From NCBI RefSeq assembly GCF_000017505.1, contig NC_009675.1, positions 4,964,501-5,028,500 on the forward strand: 64,000 nt of DNA. Direction: 5' to 3'. Under the pieces are notes generated by a model. It was not told the origin of the DNA. It searched no databases and worked only from the letters and a program-made list of their open reading frames with translations. Shown piece by piece: positions 18,376 to 26,943 of the stretch. Position 1 is the first letter of the stretch; each line of letters starts with the position of its first letter. Position numbers and translations under genes: made by a program. This DNA is from Anaeromyxobacter sp. Fw109-5 (GTDB lineage Bacteria > Myxococcota > Myxococcia > Myxococcales > Anaeromyxobacteraceae).

Positions 18376-20400
18376 CTACCGCGTCCCTGCGACCTCGCGC
18401 GCCGACCGCGACTGCCACGGCGCGGCGGCGGGCAGCGTGAACGTGAAGCGGCTCCCTTGACCCGAGCGGCTCTCCGCCCAGATGCGGCCGCCGTGCGCCT
18501 CCACGATTCCCCGCGCGACCGCGAGCCCCAGGCTGGCGCCGCGCGCGCTCGCTCCGCGGCCGCGCCGGTACCGATCGAAGAAGTGGGCGAGCTCCTCCTC
18601 GGGGATGGCGCGCCCGCTGTCCTCGATCTCGAACGCCACGGCGCGTCCGCTCTCCACGGCGCGGGCACGCACGGTCACGTGGCCGCCCTCCGTCGCCTGG
18701 AGCGCGTCCGCGAGCAGGTTGCCGAGCACCTGGAGGACGCGGTCGCGATCGGCGTCGACGTCCGGCAGGGTCTCCGCCGCCTCGACGACCAGCGTCACGC
18801 CTCCCCGAGCCGCCGCCTCCCGCTGCGCCTCCACCGCGGCGCGCACGAGCGCGGCCGTGTGCTCGGGCCGGCGGACGACCACGAGCCGCCCCGCCTCCAA
18901 CCCGGCGAGGTCCAGCAGGTCCGCGACGAGCCGCGACATCGCCTCGGCGGCGCGCTCCACGGCGACGGCGCTGCGCCGGATCCGCTCGCCGGTGGGCCCC
19001 TCCGGAGTGTCCGCGCGGATGGCCCGCGCGGCGGCGAACGCCGCGCCCAGCGGGGCTCGGAGGTCGTGCGAGAGGATCGCGAGGACCTCGTCCCGCTCGC
19101 GTCCGGCCCGCTGCGCCTCGAGATAGAGGCTCGCGTCGTGGAGCGCCTGCGCCGCGCGCCTCGCCAGGTCGCGCGCGATGCCGAGCTCGCGCGAGCCGAA
19201 GTCGCGATCCGGCGTCGAGACGGCGAGCGTCAGCGCCCCGAGGGTGCGCCGCCCAGCCGTGAGGGGCACGACCACCCAGGCGCGGAGCCCCTCCGCTCGC
19301 AGGGCCTCGCGGTGCTCCGGCTCCGGCGCGAGCGCCGCGAGCGCGGCGGCGTCGCCCTCGGAGGCCACCTCCGGCTGGCCGGTGCGGAGGGCTCGCCAGA
19401 CCGGCGAGGTGTCCGGATCGGGCGGGAAGCGGAGGCGCAGCTCCCGGAGCGCGTGCTCGCGGCGGGGATCCGGGTGGGCGAGCGCGACGAGCCGGAGCTG
19501 GCGGTCGCCCTCGAGGGTCTCGATGACGCACCAGTCCGCGACGCGCGGGACGGCGAGCCGAGCGAGCCGCTCGAGCATCTCCTCCGGGTGAATCGACTCG
19601 GCGAGCACCGCCCCGGCCTCGAGCGAGAACCGCTCTGCCTCCTCCGCCCGGCGCCGCTCGGTGATGTCCCGCATCACGTGCGCGAAGCCGGTGAGCCGTC
19701 CGTCCGCGTCGCGCAGGGCGGTCAGGACCACGGTCGCGTAGAAGCGGGTGCCGTCCTTGCGGACGCGCCAGCCCTCCTCCTCGGCACGCGCGTCGCGCGT
19801 GGCGCGCCACAGGAGCTGCTCCGGCCGCCCGGCGTCGCGCTCCTCGGGGGGGTGGAAGCGCCCGAAGCTCTGCCCGAAGATCTCGGCCTCGGGCCAGCCG
19901 GTGAGCCGCTCGGCGGTGGCGTTCCAGCCGGTGACCGCGCCGCTCGGATCGAGGAGCAGGATCGCGTGCGCGTGGAGCCCCTCCGTCATGAGGCGCAGCC
20001 GCTCCTCGGCGGCGCGCGCGTCCGAGAGCCCGCCCTGCGCCCGCCGTTGGGCCGCCCGGAAGGCTCCGACGACGACGGCGACGACGCAGGCGCTGGCGAG
20101 GTAGCCGGCCAGCCCGAGCGCGTCCGCGCGGTCGGCGATCCATAGGCTCTGCCTCGGCGCGAGGAACAGCCACGCGTGGCCGGCCGCGCTCGCGACGCCG
20201 GCGAGCAGGCCGGCGCCGGTGCCCCCCACCCCCGCGGCGAGGGCGACCGCGGCGAGCGCGAAGCTGTAGCGCGGCCCTCCGAGCATTTCCGCGAGCAGGT
20301 GCGTCGCCGCCAGCGCGGCCGCCGCGAGCGCGATGGCCGCGGCGAACGCCCACGGGCGCCGCCCGTCGATGCGACCCGGATCGGTTGGGGAATGGGTCAT
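18376..20400 (-). CDS. Histidine-kinase-like protein with degenerate ATP-binding boxes
   Basis: A 674-residue membrane protein. Four N-terminal helices (about 15-115) resemble the DUF4118 module of KdpD. They are followed by a PAS domain (about 125-255), a GAF domain (about 265-425) and HisKA with the phospho-site His in AILSHDLRAPLG. The ATPase domain departs from consensus: the N-box reads NLLADALQAT (Asn to Asp), G1 reads DSGRAIP instead of DxGxGIP, and G2 reads GASLGLA instead of GTGLGLA. Nucleotide binding may be weak or lost. The ATG at 20400 starts MTHSPTDPG. A receiver gene ends 73 bases upstream on the same strand and is probably cotranscribed. The gene is convergent with an intact kinase 24 bases away. 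Confidence 0.88.
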   Translation of the reverse strand: MTHSPTDPGRIDGRRPWAFAAAIALAAAALAATHLLAEMLGGPRYSFALAAVALAAGVGGTGAGLLAGVASAAGHAWLFLAPRQSLWIADRADALGLAGYLASACVVAVVVGAFRAAQRRAQGGLSDARAAEERLRLMTEGLHAHAILLLDPSGAVTGWNATAERLTGWPEAEIFGQSFGRFHPPEERDAGRPEQLLWRATRDARAEEEGWRVRKDGTRFYATVVLTALRDADGRLTGFAHVMRDITERRRAEEAERFSLEAGAVLAESIHPEEMLERLARLAVPRVADWCVIETLEGDRQLRLVALAHPDPRREHALRELRLRFPPDPDTSPVWRALRTGQPEVASEGDAAALAALAPEPEHREALRAEGLRAWVVVPLTAGRRTLGALTLAVSTPDRDFGSRELGIARDLARRAAQALHDASLYLEAQRAGRERDEVLAILSHDLRAPLGAAFAAARAIRADTPEGPTGERIRRSAVAVERAAEAMSRLVADLLDLAGLEAGRLVVVRRPEHTAALVRAAVEAQREAAARGGVTLVVEAAETLPDVDADRDRVLQVLGNLLADALQATEGGHVTVRARAVESGRAVAFEIEDSGRAIPEEELAHFFDRYRRGRGASARGASLGLAVARGIVEAHGGRIWAESRSGQGSRFTFTLPAAAPWQSRSAREVAGTR

Positions 20401-20473
20401 GGCGTGCGGAAGCGGACCTTCGCCCGGCAGAAGCTGCGATCTCACGCGCGGTGTGGGGAACCCCCGCCGCCCT

Positions 20474-20929
20474 TCAGCCCGCTTGCGGCGGAGGGGGGTG
20501 CCCGGTCGAGCGGTCCATGAGCCGCCGCAACGTCTCGGTGAGGACCGCGCCGTCCACCGGATGGACGAGATAGGCATCCGCCCCGACGGCGAGGCCGTAG
20601 CGCTGATCCTCCGGGAGCGGGTGGCTCGCGGAGAGATGGATGATCGGCACGCTGGCGGAGCGCGGATCTCCGCGCAGGTGCCGGCACAGCTGGAAGCCGG
20701 TGATGTCCGGGAGCTTCACGTCGAGGACGATCGCGTCCGGACGGTCCTCGAGCCGTGCCAGCGCCTCGCGCCCGGTCGCGGCCCCCACCACGTCGAAGCC
20801 CCCGCGGGTGAGGAGCCGCGCGACGAGATACCGCGTCGCCTCGTCGTCCTCCACGTGGAGGACGAGCGGGCGCGCCCTGGCGGGGTCGCGCGCCTCCGGA
20901 GTGGTCGATGGGGGCTGCACCGCCTGCAC
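20474..20929 (-). CDS. Single-domain response regulator with an altered switch lysine
   Basis: A 151-residue CheY-like receiver with about 20 extra N-terminal residues and no output domain. The acidic pair (HVEDDEAT), the phospho-accepting Asp in IVLDVKLPDITG and the Ser in IIHLSAS are present. The invariant Lys, normally in a KP motif, is His here (AYLVHPVDG). That Lys couples phosphorylation to the conformational switch, so signalling may differ from normal. It precedes the degenerate kinase gene by 73 bases and likely forms a unit with it. It uses a GTG start at 20929; a later start is possible. Confidence 0.85.
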   Translation of the reverse strand: MQAVQPPSTTPEARDPARARPLVLHVEDDEATRYLVARLLTRGGFDVVGAATGREALARLEDRPDAIVLDVKLPDITGFQLCRHLRGDPRSASVPIIHLSASHPLPEDQRYGLAVGADAYLVHPVDGAVLTETLRRLMDRSTGHPPPPQAG

Positions 20930-21116
20930 TTAAGGCTCCGGAACGCTCGGGGACAAGCAGCGAGTGCGGAAGTGTCGAAGGGCCTCTCGGCTTCTTCGGG
21001 GCTAGACGCCCGCGGCTTGCTCTCGATCAAGCCATGGTTCCCCCGAGATGGGGAAGATGCCGATGTATGCTAGCCTGCTCCATGAGCGCTCGTTTCTGCA
21101 CGTTGAGCGCGGACCT

Positions 21117-21133
21117 CCCCTGATCGAAAGGGG
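21117..21133 (+). promoter_or_regulatory. Hairpin covering the ribosome-binding site of the FN3 lipoprotein
   Basis: CCCCT (21117-21121) can pair with AGGGG (21129-21133) across a 7-base loop. The right arm is part of the purine-rich ribosome site AAAGGGGG, seven bases before the ATG at 21141. The fold could dampen translation initiation. TATGCT at 21065-21070 may be the -10 of this gene. Confidence 0.4.
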
Positions 21134-21140
21134 GACACGT

Positions 21141-23105
21141 ATGACGAACACGCACGCCCGCTCTGCCGCCTTCCTTGCCGCCGTCCTCGCCGTGGCCTCG
21201 GTCGCCTGCGAGAGAGCTCGGGAAGGCGCTCCGGCGCCGGCTCCCGCGCCGGTGGCGCCGGTCGCCGAGGTTCACGTCGAGGCAACACCGACCGGCGACG
21301 GCGCGCTGGACGTGGAGGCGATGCGCCGGGCGGCGGAGGGCGCGGGGCTCACCGCGACGGCTCCGGCCCTGCCCGGAGCCTCCGGGGGACCCGAAGCCAT
21401 CGCCTCGCCGGCGAGCGCCTCCGCCGCCGCCCTCGCGCCGGCGGCAAACGCTCCTCCCGTGCCGCGCGCCTTCTCGGCCAGCGCCCTGTCGCCCACGCGC
21501 GTCTCGCTGGAGTGGTTGCCCGCCGAGCGCGGCGCGGGCGTGACCGCGTACCGCATCCTGCGCGACGGCAGCGCCGCCGGCCTGGTCGCGGAGACCGCCT
21601 TCACCGATGACGGCCTCCGGCCGGGCTCGCGCCACTGCTATGCGATCTTCGCGCTCGACGGGGCGGGGAACCGCTCGGCCTCCACCAGGACCGTGTGCGT
21701 GGACATGCCGGACCGGAGCCCGCCGACCGCGCCCCCCGCGCTGCGCGCCGAGGCCCGGGACGAGCGCCACGTGCTCGTGAGCTGGCAGGCGTCGCGCGAC
21801 GACGTCGGCGTGCGCGGCTACGAGGTGCTGCGGGGCGACGCGGTCGTGGGGCGGGTCTCCGACAACGCGTTCACGGAGCTCGGCCTCGCCCCCGCGCAGA
21901 CCTACTGCTACAGCGTCCGCGCGGTCGACGGAGCCGGGAACGTGTCCGCCGCCGCCGGCCCGGCCTGCGCGACGACCCCCGATCTCACGCCGCCGTCGGC
22001 CCCGACCGCCCTCGCGGCCGACGCCCGCGGCGAGCGCGCCGTGCGCGTGCGCTGGGGTCCCTCCGTGGACGACGCCGGCGTCGCCGGTTACGAGCTCCTG
22101 CGCGAGGGCAAGGTGGTCGCGTCGACGGAGGAGCTCGCCGCGATCGAGGAGGGCCTCCGCCCCACGGGCCGGTACTGCTACACGGTCCGCGCGCGCGACG
22201 CCGCGGGGAACCGCTCCGAGGAGGGCGGCCCCGCCTGCGCGACGACGCCGGACCTCACCGCTCCCACGGTCCCCTCGGAGGTGGCGGTCACCGCGACGTC
22301 GGACACGCGCGTGGAGCTGCGCTGGACGGCCTCGACGGACGAGATCGGGGTCCAGCGCTACGAGGTGCTGCGCGAGCGGAACTCGCTCGGCTTCGTGGAG
22401 GCGACCACCCACGCCGAGGCGGGGCTCAGACCGGGGCGCGAGTACTGCTACGTCGTCCGCGCGCATGATGCGGCCGGGAACGTGTCCGCGGCGTCGAAGC
22501 GCGCGTGCGCGACCACCCCGGACCTGACGCCGCCGTCGGCGCCGCCCCGTCTCGCCGTCGCCCCGAACTCGCCGTCCAACATCGTGCTCGCCTGGGACGC
22601 CGCGACGGACGACGTGGCGGTGACGCGCTACGAGATCCAGCGCGGCGGCGAGGTGGTCGCGCGGGTCGACGCCCCCTCCACCGACTGGCTCGACCGCGGG
22701 CTCCCGCCCGCGTCCGACGCCTGCTACGCCGTCGTGGCGCTCGACGCCGCCGGCCACCGCTCGCCGCCCCAGGGGATCGCCTGCGCGAGGACCGCGGACG
22801 CGGGCGTGCCGGCCGCCCCGAGGCTGCTGCGGGCGGCTCCGGAGACGGTCACCTCGGTCGCGCTCACGTGGGAGCCCTCCTCCGAGCCCGGCGTCGTCTA
22901 CTCCGTCTACTGGGACAAGGGCGGCCGCATCGGCTCGACGGGGAAGACGTCCTTCAGCGCCCTGGTGAAGGGTGGCGAGCGGCGCTGCTTCCGCGTGGCC
23001 GCGGTGGATGTCGAGGGGCGCGAGTCCCCCCGGACGTTCGACGCCTGCGCCACCCCGCGCAAGGAGATGCCTCGCGAGACCCTCTCGCGCGCCGACGGGC
23101 CGTGA
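21141..23105 (+). CDS. Lipoprotein with six fibronectin type III domains
   Basis: A 654-residue predicted lipoprotein. The signal peptide ends in a lipobox-like VASVAC. An Ala/Pro-rich linker of about 60 residues follows, then six FN3 repeats of about 93 residues, most opened by a linker such as TPDLTPPSAP. Each repeat has the YEVLR/YEILR strand and a CYxVRAxDAAGNxS strand. Nearly every one has a Cys in this strand and a second Cys in the following ACATTPD, so one disulfide per domain is likely. The start at 21141 is set by the signal peptide and ribosome site. It is monocistronic and divergent from the receiver gene at 20929. Probably a surface binding or spacer protein; no enzymatic domain is present. 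Confidence 0.87.
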   Translation: MTNTHARSAAFLAAVLAVASVACERAREGAPAPAPAPVAPVAEVHVEATPTGDGALDVEAMRRAAEGAGLTATAPALPGASGGPEAIASPASASAAALAPAANAPPVPRAFSASALSPTRVSLEWLPAERGAGVTAYRILRDGSAAGLVAETAFTDDGLRPGSRHCYAIFALDGAGNRSASTRTVCVDMPDRSPPTAPPALRAEARDERHVLVSWQASRDDVGVRGYEVLRGDAVVGRVSDNAFTELGLAPAQTYCYSVRAVDGAGNVSAAAGPACATTPDLTPPSAPTALAADARGERAVRVRWGPSVDDAGVAGYELLREGKVVASTEELAAIEEGLRPTGRYCYTVRARDAAGNRSEEGGPACATTPDLTAPTVPSEVAVTATSDTRVELRWTASTDEIGVQRYEVLRERNSLGFVEATTHAEAGLRPGREYCYVVRAHDAAGNVSAASKRACATTPDLTPPSAPPRLAVAPNSPSNIVLAWDAATDDVAVTRYEIQRGGEVVARVDAPSTDWLDRGLPPASDACYAVVALDAAGHRSPPQGIACARTADAGVPAAPRLLRAAPETVTSVALTWEPSSEPGVVYSVYWDKGGRIGSTGKTSFSALVKGGERRCFRVAAVDVEGRESPRTFDACATPRKEMPRETLSRADGP

Positions 23106-23226
23106 GAGGGCTGTCCAGAACGCTGGCCCCGTCGCCGCGCGAACGATCCGCGGCGCATCGCTGAGTGCTCGCGTCTCGCTCGCCTGGCTGGGGCTCGGTC
23201 CCCGGCATCCTGAACAACCCTGTGAG

Positions 23227-23709
23227 CTACACGACGAGCGCGAGCACCACGATGCCGACGAGCACGAAGGCGAGCGCGATCTTCAGGACGTTGCCGAGGA
23301 CGAACCCGACGAACGCGCCCGCGCCCGCGCGCCCGGCGGCGCGCAGGTCGGGGGTGCGCGTGAGCTCGAACAGCACCGCCCCCACGATCGGACCGAGCAC
23401 CACCCCCACCGGCCCGAGGAAGAGGCCGACGAGGAGCCCCACGCTCGCGCCCAGGATGGAGCGCGGCGACGCGCCGAACGCCTTCGCGCCGAGCGCGGCC
23501 GCGGCGAGGTCCACGAGCCACATGGCGAGCCCGAGCACCGCCGCGATCGCGACGGTGCCCCAGCCCACGCGCGTGAAGCCCTCCGCCCAGGCGACCAGCA
23601 CGACGCCCGCGACCAGCAGCAACGATCCGGGCAGCACGGGCAGCACGAGCCCTGCGATGCCGGCCACGATCGCCGCCGCGCCGAGCGCGTAGAGCAGGAC
23701 GGTCGTCAC
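23227..23709 (-). CDS. DUF456 family membrane protein
   Basis: A 160-residue inner-membrane protein with about five hydrophobic helices and the Gly/Pro-rich DUF456 pattern: GLVLPVLPGSLLLVAGVVLVAWAEG near the start, then GASVGLLVGLFLGPVGVVLGPIVGA. GTG at 23709 is the likely start. It is convergent with the FN3 lipoprotein and divergent from the TonB-dependent receptor gene, 157 bases away. The function of the family is not known. Confidence 0.85.
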   Translation of the reverse strand: MTTVLLYALGAAAIVAGIAGLVLPVLPGSLLLVAGVVLVAWAEGFTRVGWGTVAIAAVLGLAMWLVDLAAAALGAKAFGASPRSILGASVGLLVGLFLGPVGVVLGPIVGAVLFELTRTPDLRAAGRAGAGAFVGFVLGNVLKIALAFVLVGIVVLALVV

Positions 23710-23866
23710 GCGCGGCGTTCATGGCGCCTCTTCACCTCCGGCGTCGAGGCCCCATGCGGACCGGTCCGCGCAGCCGAGTTGCCCGGCCGAGGTCGCCGGC
23801 GCAGGCTTCGGCCAACGTGTCGCGCGCTCCGGCCACCCTGCCCGCCTCCCGCGAGGCGCTCGCGCC

Positions 23867-26029
23867 GTGAGGGCCGGGTTCGCGCTCCGGCGCGCGCTCG
23901 TCGCGCTCGCCCTGTCGACCGGGGTCGGGGTGGCGCAGCCAGGCGCGGCCGGCCGCGGCGACGAGGCCGGCGATCGCGACCGGACGGCCGCTCATCCCGA
24001 GCGTGGCGCCGTCGCGAACGCCGCGGACTCGAGGGACGACGAGCCACCCCCCGACGTGGGCGAGACCGTCGTGAGCGCGACCCGGCTCCCGCGCCCGGTG
24101 GCGGACCTCCCCACCACCGTGCTCGTGGTGCGCTCCGACGAGCTGGATCGCAGCGCCGCCACCACCGTCGACGCGACGCTCCGCACGCTGCCCTCCTTCG
24201 CGACGCTGCGCCGCTCCACCAGCCTCGTCGCCGACCCGTCGTCGCAGGGGTTGAACCTGCGCGGCGTCGCTCCTTCCGCGGTCGCGCGCGCCCTCCTCCT
24301 CGACGACGGCGTGCCGGTGAACGATCCCTTCGGCGGCTGGATCTCGTGGCGCGCGGTACCCCGGCTCGGCCTGGAGCGCGTCGAGGTCGCGCCGGGCGGA
24401 GCGTCCGCCCTCTACGGCAGCTTCGCGCTCGGCGGCGTGGTGGCGCTCGTGCCGCGCGCCATCGAGGGCGCGGCCGCGCGCGCCGAGGCCTACGGCGGCA
24501 GCCTCGGCACGCGGGGCGCCGCGGTGTGGGCGGCCGATCGGGCCGCCGCGCTCGGCGGATCGCTCGAGGCCGAGCACGCGGCCACCGACGGTTACGTCGT
24601 GGTCGCCCCGTGGGATCGAGGCGCGGTGGACGGACGCGCCTCCGCGCGACACACGACGGTGTCCGCGCGCGTGCTCGCCGAGCGCGCGACGGGCGCGCGG
24701 CTGACGCTCGGCGGGACGTTCTTCGACGAGGAGCAGGACGGCGGGACGCGCTACACGCAGGCGGCGCAGCGGACCGCGACCGCGCGCCTCGGCCTCGCCG
24801 CGCGGGTCGGCGAGGTCCGCCTCGACGCGGCGCTCTACGGCGGAGCGAGGAGGTTCACGCAGGACCGCGCCCGCTTCTCCGCGGACCGCGGCAGCGAGGC
24901 GCTCGCGGCGTCGCAGGAGGTGCCGTCGAACGACGTGGGCGGCTGGGCCGTCGCCGCGCTGCCGCCGCTCGGCGCGCACGTCGTCTCGGCCGGCCTCGAC
25001 CTGCGCCGCGTCTCCGGCACGAGCCGCGAGCGGCTCTACCCTCCGGACCCCGCGCCCTCGAGCCCGGTCGCGCGAGAGGCGTCCGGGCGGCAGTGGACGG
25101 GCGGGCTGTTCGCGCAGGACGCGTGGTCGCCGTCGGCGGCCCTGGAGCTCGCCGGAGCGGCCCGGGTCGACCTGTGGCGCGATGAAGAAGGGCGCAGCGG
25201 GGTGACGCGCGCCGACGGAGCGCTCGAGGAGGTCCACCACGCGGCGCGCACCCGCGCCGTCTTCTCGCCCCGCCTCGCCGCCCGCTGGTCCCCGTCCAGC
25301 GCCATCACCGTGCGCGCCTCCGCCTACCGCGCGTTCCGCGCGCCCACGCTGAACGAGCTGTACCGCCCGTTCCAGGTCGGGACGGTGCTCACCGCGTCGA
25401 ACCCGGCGCTCGGCCCCGAGACGCTCGCCGGGGGCGAGGCGGGTCCGGAGGTGCGCCTCGCCGGCGGCCTCTCGCTTCGCGCCACCGGGTACTGGAACGC
25501 GCTCCTCGATCCCCTGACCATCGTGACCCTGGACGCCCCGCTGCCGGACGGCTCGACGCGGCGACGCGTGAACCTGGGGCGCGCGCGGGTCCGGGGGCTC
25601 GAGACCGAGGTCGCCTGGCACCCCTCGGGCCCGCTCGCGCTCTCCGCCGCGTGGACCCTCGCGGATTCCCGCGTCACCTCGGCGCCCGGCTACCCCGAGC
25701 TGGTGGGCAAGGCGCTCGTGCACGCTCCGGCACACCGGGTCTCCGGGCGCGCGGTCCTCGCGGGCGGGCGGATCGGGAGCGCCGCGCTGGAGGTGCGCTG
25801 GCTCGGGCGCGCGTTCGAGGACGACCGGAACACCCTCGAGCTCCCGGGGTTCGCGACGCTGGACGCCTTCGCGTCCCGGCCGCTCGTCGGGGGGCTGGAG
25901 CTGTTCGCCGCGATCGAGAACGCGCTCGACCGGCGCTACCTGGTGGGGCGAGCGGGGGTGGACACGATCGGCGCGCCGCGCGCGATCCGGGCGGGGCTGA
26001 GGTTCGCCGCCGGCGCCTCGGGACGCTGA
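23867..26029 (+). CDS. TonB-dependent outer-membrane receptor (BtuB/CirA-like)
   Basis: A 720-residue outer-membrane beta-barrel transporter. A signal peptide (LVALALSTGVGVAQ) is followed by an acidic linker, a TonB-box-like ETVVSATR near residue 66 and the plug domain with the hallmarks LNLRGVAPSAVARALLLDDG and VEVAPGGASALYGSFALGG. The barrel occupies the remaining 500 residues. Near its end is a conserved region, AIENALDRRYLVGRAGVDTIGAPRAIRAG. Such proteins take up iron chelates, cobalamin, nickel, copper chelates or sugars. The ligand is not evident, and no cobalamin riboswitch could be recognised upstream. GTG at 23867 is the start that keeps the signal peptide. A TonB-like gene lies 4 kb away. 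Confidence 0.9.
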   Translation: MRAGFALRRALVALALSTGVGVAQPGAAGRGDEAGDRDRTAAHPERGAVANAADSRDDEPPPDVGETVVSATRLPRPVADLPTTVLVVRSDELDRSAATTVDATLRTLPSFATLRRSTSLVADPSSQGLNLRGVAPSAVARALLLDDGVPVNDPFGGWISWRAVPRLGLERVEVAPGGASALYGSFALGGVVALVPRAIEGAAARAEAYGGSLGTRGAAVWAADRAAALGGSLEAEHAATDGYVVVAPWDRGAVDGRASARHTTVSARVLAERATGARLTLGGTFFDEEQDGGTRYTQAAQRTATARLGLAARVGEVRLDAALYGGARRFTQDRARFSADRGSEALAASQEVPSNDVGGWAVAALPPLGAHVVSAGLDLRRVSGTSRERLYPPDPAPSSPVAREASGRQWTGGLFAQDAWSPSAALELAGAARVDLWRDEEGRSGVTRADGALEEVHHAARTRAVFSPRLAARWSPSSAITVRASAYRAFRAPTLNELYRPFQVGTVLTASNPALGPETLAGGEAGPEVRLAGGLSLRATGYWNALLDPLTIVTLDAPLPDGSTRRRVNLGRARVRGLETEVAWHPSGPLALSAAWTLADSRVTSAPGYPELVGKALVHAPAHRVSGRAVLAGGRIGSAALEVRWLGRAFEDDRNTLELPGFATLDAFASRPLVGGLELFAAIENALDRRYLVGRAGVDTIGAPRAIRAGLRFAAGASGR

Positions 26030-26042
26030 GGGTCGTCGCGCG

Positions 26043-26798
26043 TCAGTGGTGGACCGGCATGACGCGCCGGAACCCCTCGCGGAAGAGGTCCCCTTGGGCG
26101 AGGTCGATCCCGAGCTCGCGGACCACCTGGAAGTCCGCCGCGGTCTCGACGCCCTCTGCCACGACCGGCTTGCCCGTCCGGGAGGCGAAGGACAGCACCC
26201 CGTCGAGCAGCGCCCGGCGCGCGGGATCGCCGACGCTGCGCAGCACGCTCCGGTCGAGCTTGAGGACGCGGGCGAGGTGCAGCTCCTCGGCGCTGACGAG
26301 GACGTTCGCGCCGCCGAGGTCATCGAGGGCTGCGGTGATCCCGGCGCGGGCGAGCTCCCGCAGCATGCTCGCGCCGCGGCCGATCGTGCTCGCGTGGACG
26401 TTCTCGACGGCCTCGACCACCACCTCGACCCGCGACGCGGCGAACACCTCGCGGAAGCTGGCGCTCGCGCGCCCCCAGGTGTCCGGGGAGACGTTCAGGA
26501 ACACGCGCGGGCCGGGCGCCTGCTCCACCTGGAGGCGCTTCAGGGAGAGCTCGGTCCGCAACAGCAGCTCCGGAAAGGCCCGCAGCCGCTCGAACACGAC
26601 CGCCGGCGGCACCGTCACTCCGTCCCGGCGGTGAAAGCGCGCGAGGGCCTCGTAGCCGTGGAGCCGGCCGGTGGTGACCTCGACGATGGGCTCGTACTGG
26701 ACGCCGAAGCGGCCGGCCCTGACCACGTCCAGGCCGTCGGGGCGGGGCTGCCAGGAAGGTGGGGCGCGGAGCGCCGCGGCCGTGTTCAGGTCTCGCAC
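26043..26798 (-). CDS. EAL-domain protein (c-di-GMP phosphodiesterase-like)
   Basis: A 251-residue protein consisting almost only of an EAL domain, with no membrane segment or sensor. The name motif is EALAR (near 49) rather than EALLR. FLNVSP, the Glu in VVVEAVEN, the Asp pair in ALDDLGGAN (canonical DDFGTG), LKLDRS and VVAEGVETAAD are present. The catalytic metal residues are mostly there, but the loop-6 sequence and the final QGDLF (normally QGY) diverge, so it may be a weak phosphodiesterase or a c-di-GMP binder. GTG at 26798 is the start, five bases after the CATACAACG element, so the message may be almost leaderless. It is convergent with the TonB receptor. Confidence 0.85.
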   Translation of the reverse strand: MRDLNTAAALRAPPSWQPRPDGLDVVRAGRFGVQYEPIVEVTTGRLHGYEALARFHRRDGVTVPPAVVFERLRAFPELLLRTELSLKRLQVEQAPGPRVFLNVSPDTWGRASASFREVFAASRVEVVVEAVENVHASTIGRGASMLRELARAGITAALDDLGGANVLVSAEELHLARVLKLDRSVLRSVGDPARRALLDGVLSFASRTGKPVVAEGVETAADFQVVRELGIDLAQGDLFREGFRRVMPVHH

Positions 26799-26943
26799 TC
26801 ATCCATACAACGCACGCCGCCGGCCCGAATTCTCCTCCCCCGGATTTTCCGGGCGCCACCGGCCCGCGCGATCGCCCGCTCCTTCGCTGGGCGCCCGACC
26901 TTCCGAGCGCATACGACGGCGAGCCGTCGCGAGCGTCCGCGCG

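Noticed and set aside
15269-20353. Long minus-strand and plus-strand frames of about 1600-1700 residues across the two kinases
   Set aside because: They are mirror images of the kinase genes, are low complexity, and lack any motif.
23710-23866. Possible cobalamin riboswitch before the TonB-dependent receptor
   Set aside because: The region has a GCCACC-like stretch but no convincing B12-box sequence or GACCTGCC-type core, so a riboswitch is not supported.
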